A DNA stretch of 64,000 nucleotides. Origin: Azolla caroliniana (Eukaryota; Polypodiophyta). The stretch spans positions 2,046,001 to 2,110,000 of the forward strand of contig JBHGNT010000003.1 of the NCBI GenBank assembly GCA_043228905.1. Direction: 5' to 3'. The notes under the pieces were generated by a model, which saw only the letters and a program-made list of their open reading frames with translations, was not told the origin of the DNA and made no database searches. The position numbers were made by a program, and so were the translations under genes. Below, piece by piece: positions 56,201 to 64,000 of the stretch (its first letter is position 1; each line of letters starts with the position of its first letter).

Positions 56201-57832
56201 GTGAATCGAGCATGCAACAAGATTGACAGGCGTTATCAATGGCTTGATGACATTGACTTGGTAAGGCCAAGCGTAGAAACATCAAGACCACCTAAAGAAG
56301 TGGAGCTGCCTAAACAAAGCAACCTACATGAAAAGAAGATTGATGATGACTCGAGGACGGAGAAGGCCACTTCGAGGGAGGATGAATGTTTCGGAATGCA
56401 CGTCGTGTTCGAAACATCGGATGATGAAGGAGCAAGCCTATTAATCGAAGCTTGCATCAATGGAGATAAACAGTACAAGGCTAGTGTAATTGAGGATCTA
56501 GCCGCTAAAGACGACATCGAGGAGGTGACTATCAACAAGACGACAAGCATCGACAACGGACATGGCCGGATTTTATCCACACATGCTCCAGAGACTTGGG
56601 CAGTTGCGTTCAAGAACCAACGTGAGACCCAAGAGATGGAAGGTGTCGGCGAGGAGCCGAAGGTCGAAACAAATACATGCCACGAAGAGAGAAGGATAAT
56701 CGAATCCTGTTCGATCAAGAGGGTCAATAGGTGCGACACCCATGCGATTGAAGAGATAGCCACGAAAAACGACATCAAGTCGGAGATAGCTATGGACGAG
56801 TCGATGACGGATGGTCATGTGGAGACTTTCCTAACACTTCATCTAGAGATTTGGGCAATTGCGTCTGGGAACAAAAATGAGACCCAAGAGACGGATGGTG
56901 GCGAAAAGGAAGAAAAGGACCAAGATAATACAGACAATGACGACGGCCGAATTTTGCCCTCATTGGTTCCAGAAACTTGGGCAGTTGCGTCCGAGAACCA
57001 ACAGAAGACCCGAGAGACGGAAGGTGGCAACAAGGGGGAGTTCCAATCTAATGTGAAACATGACATCAAAACAAAGGTGTCAAAGGCGATTGACCAAAGA
57101 CAAATGGAATCCTCCACACATGTTCTAGAGACTTGGGCAGTTTTGGTTCAAAGCCAACGTGAGACCCAAGAGACAAAAGGTGATGGCGGGGAAGCCAAGG
57201 TTCAAGCCAACACAAATAACGATGTCGACGCGTGGCCGACAAATACATATGGATCTCTCCACACTCGTTCTGGAGACTTTGCCATTAACCGATGTAAGAC
57301 CCAAGTGAAGGACAGTGACGAGGAGGAAGCAAGGGTCGAAGCTGATGTGTGGGGAAAAGAGGCCAAGCAAAGCACAACAAAAAAAGACGAGGGCCAGGTG
57401 GGTCAAGAAGATTTAAAGGGTATTTCTCAAGATATTGATGTTACATTCAACTTGAAGGTGGACACTATCAATGTTAAGATCAAGGAATCAATGGAGAACT
57501 CTGACATAAGAAGAAACCACAAAGATGGACAAAGTGGGAAACATGAAAAATGGTCACGTAAGGATCTCGACATGGGCATACACTTGAAGATACTACATGG
57601 GGTATTCAATGCCAATATTCAACTAATAACTTGTGGAGGAAGACAAAAAACAAAACTACATGATGGGTCAAAGTGCTTTGATGAAGGAGATGGTTGGAAC
57701 GAAGGTGGAACATGCATAAAGCGTAAACGGTTATTCTCGGAAGGAGAACAAGGGGCCATGACAACTGGTCATGGTAAATCAAAGAATGAGAGAATGATAT
57801 GGTGGATTGGGTGGCGACAATGGTTCGAGTGA
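56201..57832 (+). CDS. E7a repeat-rich acidic protein, 543 codons, no known domain
   Basis: Open for 543 codons in the same frame as the gag upstream. It starts with the end of the capsid homology (ACNKIDRRYQWLDD), so it was originally the C-terminal part of a gag-like protein. The centre holds five degenerate repeats whose core is P-E-T-W-A-V-x4-N-Q-R-E-T-Q-E-T-x-G followed by an acidic stretch, at about 56590, 56845, 56972, 57125 and 57271; the last is much diverged. The protein is rich in Glu, Asp and Lys, with no signal peptide, membrane segment, CCHC, protease or RT motif. It occupies the place where pol should be. Function unknown; it could be a particle-associated tail or a relic kept open by chance. 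Whether it is translated is doubtful given the stops upstream. Confidence 0.6.
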   Translation: MNRACNKIDRRYQWLDDIDLVRPSVETSRPPKEVELPKQSNLHEKKIDDDSRTEKATSREDECFGMHVVFETSDDEGASLLIEACINGDKQYKASVIEDLAAKDDIEEVTINKTTSIDNGHGRILSTHAPETWAVAFKNQRETQEMEGVGEEPKVETNTCHEERRIIESCSIKRVNRCDTHAIEEIATKNDIKSEIAMDESMTDGHVETFLTLHLEIWAIASGNKNETQETDGGEKEEKDQDNTDNDDGRILPSLVPETWAVASENQQKTRETEGGNKGEFQSNVKHDIKTKVSKAIDQRQMESSTHVLETWAVLVQSQRETQETKGDGGEAKVQANTNNDVDAWPTNTYGSLHTRSGDFAINRCKTQVKDSDEEEARVEADVWGKEAKQSTTKKDEGQVGQEDLKGISQDIDVTFNLKVDTINVKIKESMENSDIRRNHKDGQSGKHEKWSRKDLDMGIHLKILHGVFNANIQLITCGGRQKTKLHDGSKCFDEGDGWNEGGTCIKRKRLFSEGEQGAMTTGHGKSKNERMIWWIGWRQWFE

Positions 57833-57920
57833 AAGGAATAGATATGCTTGAAATGGAGGAATTGTAACGATCAACGTAGCCGAAATCTCACACTCTCTCT
57901 TCTTGGCACGTACTAGAGGA

Positions 57921-57942
57921 CGTGCAGTTTGGTGGGGGTGGA
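57921..57942 (+). other. E7a polypurine tract
   Basis: CAGTTTGGTGGGGGTGGA ends at 57942, next to the LTR. Same design as E1, E3 and E5. Confidence 0.82.
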
Positions 57943-58550
57943 TGTCGTGAAGATTTTCGGGAACGATGGAAAAATTGGGTGCAACAAACGAAATCAAGAA
58001 GGTGCAATGTGCACGTGAGAAAGGGGTGAAGGCCACACGCATATGCTAGCATGTTGTAAATAGTACTGAAATGAGAATCGTAAAAGAAAAGGTAGATGTA
58101 AATTTAAACATGTGCACGTGTGATGTGCGCTCAATTGTAAATATAAAAAATGAGACTAAAGCCTAGTAACATTTAAGTGCATACATAGGGTTGAAAACAA
58201 GGCTTGAACCTTGTACCTTCAAGGAAGGAGACAAATTAACGTACCACTAAAGCCACTATTGAGTGCTGTAGAATTTGTATATTTTCTTTTCATATTCGAT
58301 ATTTTGTAGGAAGCAAACATATAGAAACCGTGGGCACAAAACCATGGTTTTAGCCCATGGTTTCAGACCATGGTTTTAGCCCGTGGGTTTAGCCTATGGT
58401 TTTTGCATGGAGAGAACTATAAAAGCCTATAGTGGGGCTTGTGTAAGGAGGCAAGTGATGTAAATAAAAAAGAAACTTTTAATCAAAGATTAGATTTATC
58501 CTAATGGTGATGTATTTGTAAAACTAAAGTGAAGGGTTCAATATCTATCT

Positions 58551-58596
<46 letters not shown>

Positions 58597-58714
58597 ATCC
58601 ATATCTCTATCTTCAATACTTTCTCCTTTACGCTGCTAAAAACATCAAATCCTTCTGGTCCAGGACCCCGATGGTCTTGCTGCATTTCGCGAACACGCGA
58701 GGATTTGCACAACA
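57943..58714 (+). repeat. E7 LTR 2 (3' LTR of E7a, 5' LTR of E7b)
   Basis: 772 bp from TGTCGTGAAG to GCACAACA. TATA box CTATAAAAG at 58418-58426; CT tract at about 58556-58593, much longer than in LTR 1. Followed by TCTTAC and primer site TTGGTGAACCCGATGTG (58721-58737). Confidence 0.87.
58188..58265 (-). repeat. SINE-like tRNA module within E7 LTR 2
   Basis: B box GGTTCAAGCC (58210-58201) and A-box-like CTTTAGTGGTAC (58252-58241) on the minus strand; same position as in LTR 1. Confidence 0.55.
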
Positions 58715-58784
58715 TCTTACTTGGTGAACCCGATGTGAAGAAGTGGTAGGAAGGGTCAAGACAAGGATCGACGAATACTTGGAG

Positions 58785-59888
58785 ATGGCATCCTCAAGCA
58801 ATCAAGCGGGAGAGTTCGAGAGAATGATGATAATCTTCGAACAAATGATGAGATCTCGGGACAACGATGCGAGTGTGGAGAAGGCCGTCAACCGTGTCGT
58901 GGAGATCGAGGGTCAATTTGATGGAAGGAACATTACGAAGTTCCTGGATGTATACAAAAGGGAGATGAATCAAAGGCACGTGTCTGAAGCACGTCAAATC
59001 TCGAGTTTCAAGTGAGTTGCCGCCAACAACGTCTAAAGACGAGTCATCGAGCTTGAAGAAAGGAAGACAACGTGGTCAAAGTTCGAAAGAGCAATATTAG
59101 CGGAGTTCGCGACGGAAGACTTGACGAGAATGACTCGACATGCCTTGATGAAGTGGATAGAAAAGAAGAATAAGAGCATGAGCGCTTCGAGGGTGTACGA
59201 CAAGTTCGACCAAATGTTTCGTAGTCTCCCTGCTACAAACCAAGTGCTGCTTGAGGAGGACAAGACTTTGTACTTCTTGAAAGCTGTAGACATGAAGGAT
59301 AGACGAGAATTGGGGACTCTTCTTGAAGATGATACCCAAGCAAACGGGCTTGTGGCGAACTGGGTTGCGATGAAGCGAGCATGCAACAAGATTGACATGC
59401 GTCATCAATGGCTTGATGACATTGACTTGGTAAGGCCAAGCGTAGAAACATCAAGACCACCTAAAGAAGTGGAGTTGCCTAAACAAAGCAACCTACATGA
59501 AAAGAAGATTGATGATGACTCGAGGATGGAGAAGGCCACTTCAAGGGAGGATGAATGTTTCAGAATGCAAGTCATGTTCGAAACATCGGATGATGAAGGG
59601 GCAAGCCTAATCGAAGCTTGCATCAATGGAGATAAAGAGTACGAGGCTAGTGTAATTGAGGATCTAGCCGCTAAAGACGATATCGAGGAGGTGACTATGA
59701 ACAAGACAACAAGCGTCGACAACGACCATGGCAAGATTTTGTCCACACATGCTCCAGAAACTTGGGCAGTCGTGTCCAAGAACCAACGTGACACCCAAGA
59801 GACCGAAGGTGTTAGCGAGGATCCGAAGGTCGAAACGAATACATGCCACAAAGAGAGAAGGATAATCGAAGCTTGTCAAAAAGGATGA
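58785..59888 (+). pseudogene. gag: E7b gag body, partial second copy
   Basis: ATG 58785 (MASSSNQAGEFERMM) opens a copy of the E7a gag with the same TGA (59013) and TAA (59034). Unlike E7a it keeps Gln and Trp at the other two stop sites. The frame 59121-59888 includes one E-T-W-A-V repeat (about 59757) and then diverges from E7a near 59870, where it abuts a gag of another family. Its pol side, remaining repeats and 3' LTR are absent, so recombination or deletion joined two elements here. Confidence 0.82.
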
Positions 59889-60298
59889 TGGAGTTTCTAA
59901 GACAAGGGAAAAGACGAAATGAAGCCCAACAAGCCGTCAAGAGGGTAGTCGAGCGAGTGAGCTATTTCAATGGCGCTGAAGTCCAAATTTTTCTAAAAGT
60001 CTACAATTCGGAGATGGATTCAAGAGGTGTGGACGAAGCTATGAGGCTGGAGTACTTTTGTCGGGTGGTGTCTCAACCGATCTTCAAAGATGTAAAAGAG
60101 CTTCTACAAGCTCATGATTCATGGGCGACTTTCGAGAAGGCTCTATTGGAGGAATATGGCTATGAGAGACTAAAGGGACGAGATCTACACAGCTTCGACC
60201 AATGGGTGACATCGGCGAAGACCCACCAAGGCGCGACACAAGCATTCGTAGACTTTGAGCGTCGTTTTTCTCAACTCCATCATCCTTTCGTCTCCGGA
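59885..60298 (+). pseudogene. gag: Gag fragment of a second Ty3 family (E8-like)
   Basis: In another frame than E7b, ATG 59885/59888 starts blocks QQAVKRVVERVSYFNGAEVQ, RGVDEAMRLEYFCRVV, SWATFEKALLEEYG and FDQWVTSAKTHQGATQAF. These align closely with the gag at 63585-64000 (QQAVERVVERVGRFNGDKV and FDQWVASAKTHRGATKAF). It is cut at 60298 by the E6 LTR, with CCGGA (60294-60298) the likely target site. Confidence 0.85.
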
Positions 60299-60484
60299 TC
60301 GTTGCGTGAATCAGTTGGGAACCACCGAGGTTTTTTACTAGGAGAAGAAGAAGAATCCCCCGAATATTTTGTATTAATCAATTCTTATAAAAAAAATCAA
60401 CAACCCAATACATCTTTCTCTCTTCCTTATATAGTGTTGGAAGAGTCTAAGTTTATCACATGCAAGCATCATGCTTTTCCTAAC

Positions 60485-60610
60485 TTTAGTTTTCATGCAC
60501 ACTGCATGTGCATGATTAGCTTTACTTTAGTTTTCATGCACACTGCATGTGCATGATTAGCTTTACTTTAGTTTTCATGCACACTGCATGTGCATGATTA
60601 GCTTTCTATC
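60485..60610. repeat. Three 41-bp direct repeats in E6 LTR
   Basis: Period 41 bp (starts at about 60490, 60531 and 60572). Each unit has the inverted pair ATGCACA/TGTGCAT and a CATGCA word (the plant RY motif). They lie just upstream of the TATA box in element orientation. Confidence 0.85.
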
Positions 60611-60713
60611 CCATCTTTTCTTTTAACTCGAGTGTGTATGCATGAATAACTTTTTGTACCATGCATATCTAGAATATTTACATGGGATAAAGTTTAGTAT
60701 AACTTTAGTATGC

Positions 60714-60790
60714 TAGTATAGTGGTAAGGTTGGGGTTTTCCTACGTGGAGGTATAGGGTTCAAATCCTGCCCTATGCATGTAATAAGTAT
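60714..60790 (+). repeat. tRNA-derived SINE-like module in E6 LTR
   Basis: A box TAGTATAGTGG (60714-60724) and B box GGTTCAAATCC (60757-60767), 32 bp apart, followed by TAATAAGTATTTTTAATAC. It lies antisense to E6. No complete cloverleaf, so not a tRNA gene. Confidence 0.65.
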
Positions 60791-60937
60791 TTTTAATACT
60801 TTCTTTTTTATTTATTATACGTACTCTAAATCGGATATAGTGTTTTACATATTTCACGTAGTGTGTGATTCACACTACGACACTCGCCCCTCCGAATCTG
60901 CACATCCTCCGGTATGTGCCAAAGTCCCCGATGCTTG

Positions 60938-62721
60938 TTATTCACCTTCATCCGAAGCTTCCTCCGATTCTCCCCTTAAGTCGACTATGAGTTGTAATCC
61001 ACTTTCTTCCCTTTCCGCATCACCACGATCTTCGTCTGATTGCTCCTCCTTGTCAGTCTTATCTAGGATCATATAGGGTTCTTCATCACACCGCTTTTTG
61101 AAAATCTTCACCCGTTTCCCGGCTATAGGCACTCGTAGTATCGTTCCATCCAACTCACATAGTCGGTAAGTTCCGTTGTCAAAAACTTTCCAAACCTCGT
61201 ATGGCCCGAACCACCTTTTCGCGAACTTCTGCATCGTTGTATGTTGATGATCCAAACTACTGTCGTAAACAATCACCCAATATCCTTCTTCAATCTTCCG
61301 CGGTTGTAGTCGGTGCTTTGTGTCGAACCGGCTTTTATTCCGGAATCGCGCTTCTTGTTGTCGGCGTATTGCTTCTGCTATGTCTTCCGATCTACCCTCT
61401 AGTTGGCGTATCCGGACCGCTAGTAGTTCTTCCCGGCTCATCTCTTCCTTCCACGGTAGCACTGTCCATGTCGCGATTGCGGTTTCCGTTGGCATTACCG
61501 GTGCTTGTCCGGTCATGAGTTCTGCTGGCATGTAACCGGTTACGAAGCTATGTGTCCTCCGATCCGCCCATAGTGCATACGGGAGCATCTGCAGCCAATC
61601 CTTCACCCTTCCGTCGCATGCTTTGGCAAGTGCTTTGACGATCGGACTATGTCCTCGTTCGATTTTCTCGTTGGCCTCCAGATTGTATGCCATTGTTAGT
61701 GTTAATCGAACTCCATGTTTGGTGAAGAATTCCTTAGCTTTATCAGAGTCGAATTCTCCCCAATCCACAATCACTTGTCCTACACACCGGTACCTGCAAA
61801 ACACCTCATCCAAAAGAAATTGGCATACTGCAGAACACGTTTTCCTTCGTAGCGCCCGACCTTCTACTTGGTTTGTGAGATCTTCGCGAGCTAACACCAA
61901 GTACTTCTTTTGTCCGATCCCAGTTCGCATGGCTACAATATCGACTATCCACTTGAAGTTGATTGTCGGTGAGAATGTCGAATGTAACTCATCTCGATGT
62001 CGAACTCCGGAGTAGATTTAACACTTCTCACAGCTTTCCGTGAACTCAGCTATATCTTTGCACATGTTCTTCCACCAATATTTTTGTTTGATTTTCACAA
62101 AAGTTGCCCATGTTCCTCGATGTCCAGCCCAATCGGATTCGTGAAATTCGGACATTATCCAGTTTCGTTGCTCTTTCATCCCAACTACCCGAAGTGGTAT
62201 GCCATCCGGTCTTTTCGGCTCCCTCCATATTAATCCATTTTTCAAGAAGAACTTTCGGACTTGCCGCTTCTTACTTCGGATCTCGGCTCTCTTCTCTTTA
62301 TTGTCCAATGATTCCTCGATTTCTTGTAGCACTTTCCCAATCAGCAAGCTTTCTCCCTCGTATTCTTCTTCCCGGAATTCTCGGATTACGTTCACCCAGC
62401 ATATGTGCTCCGAAGCAAAGTAGTCTTCGGAAACTTCTTCATTATTGGATTCGGTTATGTCATCTCCGAACCACGCCCTTGATAGCATATCCGCCACAAC
62501 ATTGTCTTTTCCGAAGATGTGTCATACCTCCGGATTAAGTGACTTAACATATGCAATCCACCTTAGCATAGCCACATCCGGTATCGTGCAACACCGCATC
62601 ATCCCGAGTATCGGAAGACAATCTGTTTCGATCACTACTTCGGCTCCGATCAAATAATCTCGATCCGATTTGATTGCCGACACGACTCCCCATAATTCTC
62701 TTTTGACTTGTGCATACCTGC
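60938..62721 (-). pseudogene. pol: E6 RNase H end and integrase, nearly open
   Basis: Reading leftwards: RNase H end (ETDCLPIL, about 62640; DNVVADMLSRAWF, about 62495); integrase zinc region (AGHRGTWATFVKIKQKYWW, CEKC); core with D in IVDIVAM, D in IVDWGEFD and E in EKIERGHSP; GPY/F module RWFGPYEV (about 61215); acidic tail to 60938. Only two stops: TGA at 62524-62522 (Arg expected) and TAA at 62020-62018 (Gln expected). Arg is replaced by Trp beside the second catalytic Asp. Same lineage as E1/E3/E5 but a separate family. Confidence 0.87.
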
Positions 62722-63293
62722 TGTCGTGAAGAATTTCGACCAGAGGCGAAAACCGGGGAACATTGGCTACATCGGCGGGGTGCAGCGTGTGTACGCACCC
62801 ATGTACATTTAGTGTGAATATCGAGGGCGCCTTTATGGCGCCGAAGAGTAGTCAAGTCAGGACAGACGATCCCATGTAAGTCGGGATTTGTCCTGCATTG
62901 TAATGCCTCCCTTTCCTTGTTCTATAAAAGGAAGGGAACGCCCTTTGTAAAAGGGTTGCCCATTTTGCATTAGAGGGTATACCGTTAGGTTTAGAGTTAG
63001 CTTCTTCTTCTTCTTCTCCTTCGTATTCGTTTAGGGTTTGCTGCAGCTCATCTCCTGCGCAAGACCCCACTCGGCGCGACGAGCCCGTGAGCTCCCCGAC
63101 GGCGGCTTGGCAGCAGACGACTACTGTATTCTTCATATATATATACATACATATACGTTTATGTTTGTCTATGTATATTCGCGTCGTTGTTGGCGTCGGG
63201 TGCTTACCCTCTCCTGCGTTTTCTGTACATAAGGCGTGAGTCGGGTTGAGCTGCGTGTGCGTGTGCGTGTGTGTGTGTGCGTGAGTCGGTGTT

Positions 63294-63387
<94 letters not shown>

Positions 63388-63517
63388 TCGGTTGCTTCCG
63401 GTGTGTTTGTGGGATGCCCTAGAAACAGTGAAGCACGACTCCCTACGCTCCATCACTCTCTCGTCCAAGACCCCCGTGGTCCCGCCTTTCTCCACTCACG
63501 CGCGTAACAACGCAACA
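62722..63517 (+). repeat. E8 5' LTR
   Basis: 796 bp from TGTCGTGAAG to CGCAACA. TATA box CTATAAAAG at 62922-62930; CT tract at about 63297-63385 in the leader region. Confidence 0.92.
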
Positions 63518-63520
63518 TAT

Positions 63521-63537
63521 TTGGTGAACCCGACGTG
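63521..63537 (+). other. E8 primer binding site
   Basis: TTGGTGAACCCGACGTG, identical to the E5 site. Confidence 0.85.
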
Positions 63538-63584
63538 AAAGGTGGCAAGGGAGGATGGAGTAGGAAGACGACGACCATGCGGGG

Positions 63585-64000
63585 ATGGTGGCCGAAGTGG
63601 TGTTGGAGTCGGCACGAGTGGTGATGAGGCGAGAAGCAGCGCAACAAGCGGTTGAGCGAGTGGTCGAAAGAGTCGGCCGTTTCAACGGGGACAAAGTCCC
63701 ATCTTACTTGCAAGCCTACAACGCGGAAATGGAGGAGCGTGGCGTAGACGAGGCGTTGAGGCTGGAGTTCTTCTGTCTGGTCGTAGCTGTCCGGATGCAT
63801 GCGGAAGTAAAGGAGCTCTGTGAGGCTCATAGTTCATGGGAGGCCTTCGAAGAGGCGCTCCTAAAAGCATATGGAGGACGGCGGAAGAGCCGGGGACGGC
63901 ACCACTTCGACCAGTGGGTAGCATCGGCAAAGACCCACCGGGGTGCGACAAAGGCGTTCCAGGAGTTCAAGCGACGACTTGCTCGGCCCCCAGAGCGGGA
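63585..64000 (+). CDS. gag: E8 gag, 5' part (continues past window)
   Basis: ATG 63585 opens at least 138 codons without a stop to the window end; an upstream ATG at 63555 is followed at once by TAG, so 63585 is the better start. Blocks QQAVERVVERVGRFNGDKV, RGVDEALRLEFFCLVV, SWEAFEEALLKAYGG and FDQWVASAKTHRGATKAF align with the fragment at 59885-60298 and, more loosely, with capsids of E5 and E7. It would form the particle shell. Nothing downstream is visible. Confidence 0.85.
   Translation, partial: MVAEVVLESARVVMRREAAQQAVERVVERVGRFNGDKVPSYLQAYNAEMEERGVDEALRLEFFCLVVAVRMHAEVKELCEAHSSWEAFEEALLKAYGGRRKSRGRHHFDQWVASAKTHRGATKAFQEFKRRLARPPER

Larger units (their letters stand above)
54809..58714 (+). 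mobile_element. Non-autonomous Ty3-like element E7a (gag only)
   Basis: 3906 bp. 5' LTR 54809-55545, primer site, gag-like region, repeat-rich 543-codon frame, polypurine tract and LTR 57943-58714. No protease, RT, RNase H or integrase motif is present anywhere inside. The second LTR is followed by another primer site and a partial second body (E7b), so the array is LTR-body-LTR-body. The LTRs differ by indels and many bases, so it is not recent. Confidence 0.85.
60299..60882 (-). repeat. E6 3' LTR
   Basis: 584 bp; element-strand start TGTCGTAGTGTGAATC resembles E4. TATA region CTATATAAGG on the minus strand at about 60425-60434. The outer end reads CGATCC rather than ending CA, probably mutated. 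Confidence 0.75.
60299..62721 (-). mobile_element. Ty3/gypsy element E6, 3' part, cut by E8
   Basis: Minus-strand element: 3' LTR 60299-60882, polypurine tract (plus-strand CTCGCCCCTCCG, 60883-60894), integrase, and part of RNase H up to 62721, where the E8 LTR starts within A-Q-V-K-R-E-L. The rest of E6 should lie beyond E8, outside the window. Confidence 0.85.
62722..64000 (+). mobile_element. Ty3/gypsy element E8, 5' end only
   Basis: 5' LTR, primer site and open gag, running off the right edge. It inserted into RNase H of E6; CCTGC (62717-62721) is the expected target duplication. The intact primer site and open gag suggest a fairly young copy. Confidence 0.88.

Noticed and set aside
59843-60556. 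237-codon frame taken as one protein
   Set aside because: Its first codons are E7b sequence in the wrong frame, its middle is a second-family gag, and its end is read through the E6 LTR. It is a composite, not a gene.
60485-60610. Regular repeats as a CRISPR-like array
   Set aside because: Three contiguous direct repeats without spacers, in a plant LTR promoter. The 43763-43926 and 50940-52160 repeats are likewise plain tandem repeats.
60714-60790. Possible functional tRNA gene
   Set aside because: A and B boxes are present, but no acceptor-stem pairing or full cloverleaf is visible, and related modules lie inside LTRs; a SINE relic fits better.
63236-63538. Frames encoding Ser-Leu repeats
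   Set aside because: Simply the CT tract of the E8 LTR read as protein. The same applies to frames at 15095-15393, 1316-1549 and 24000-24120.

Overview
This window is land-plant nuclear DNA made almost entirely of transposable elements; I found no host protein-coding gene and no functional RNA gene. Evidence for a plant is the Ty1/copia elements primed by initiator tRNA-Met (TGGTATCAGAGC sites), non-chromodomain Ty3/gypsy elements, plant-type LINEs with a zinc-binding RT tail, and long CT/GA tracts. The amount of nesting suggests a large repeat-rich genome. A fern or lycophyte is plausible, but the sequence does not settle the species.

Layout. 1-10186: Ty3 element E1 (+), entered upstream of the window and split by C1, a young intact copia (-, 1379-6745). 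E1 itself seems to sit inside the 5' LTR of C2, a decayed copia (+, 10187-15529) that also carries solo LTR S1. 15530-17239: spacer and a LINE fragment. 17240-30295: Ty3 remnant E2 (+), holding a 148-bp foldback element in its integrase and, in its 3' LTR, copia C3 (18600-30202). C3 carries solo LTR S2 and copia C4 (-), and C4 carries a 618-bp hAT-like insertion. 30296-34115: LINE and LTR fragments. 34116-48828: Ty3 element E3 (+), interrupted by a 1.2-kb solo LTR (E4) that is itself split by the young Ty3 element E5 (-). 48829-54808: spacer, SINE-like pieces, a heat-shock-element-rich promoter and a 5'-truncated LINE with a 12-bp target duplication. 54809-59888: E7, a gag-only Ty3-like family in an LTR-body-LTR-partial body array. 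59885-64000: a second-family gag fragment cut by Ty3 element E6 (-), which is cut by E8 (+) running off the window.

How the parts work together. Only C1 has a complete set: gag, protease, integrase, RT and RNase H in one frame between identical LTRs. E1, E3 and E5 share a gag-protease ORF that ends in a stop inside a T5 run, with RT-RNase H-integrase open in the -1 frame. That arrangement implies programmed frameshifting. The same lineage has a D-H-G-S protease motif, an F-L-D-D RT motif and a primer site that fits tRNA-Trp. E7 has LTRs, primer site, polypurine tract and gag but no pol; a 543-codon repeat-rich frame replaces pol, so it probably depended on enzymes supplied by a relative. It is the most novel-looking system here.
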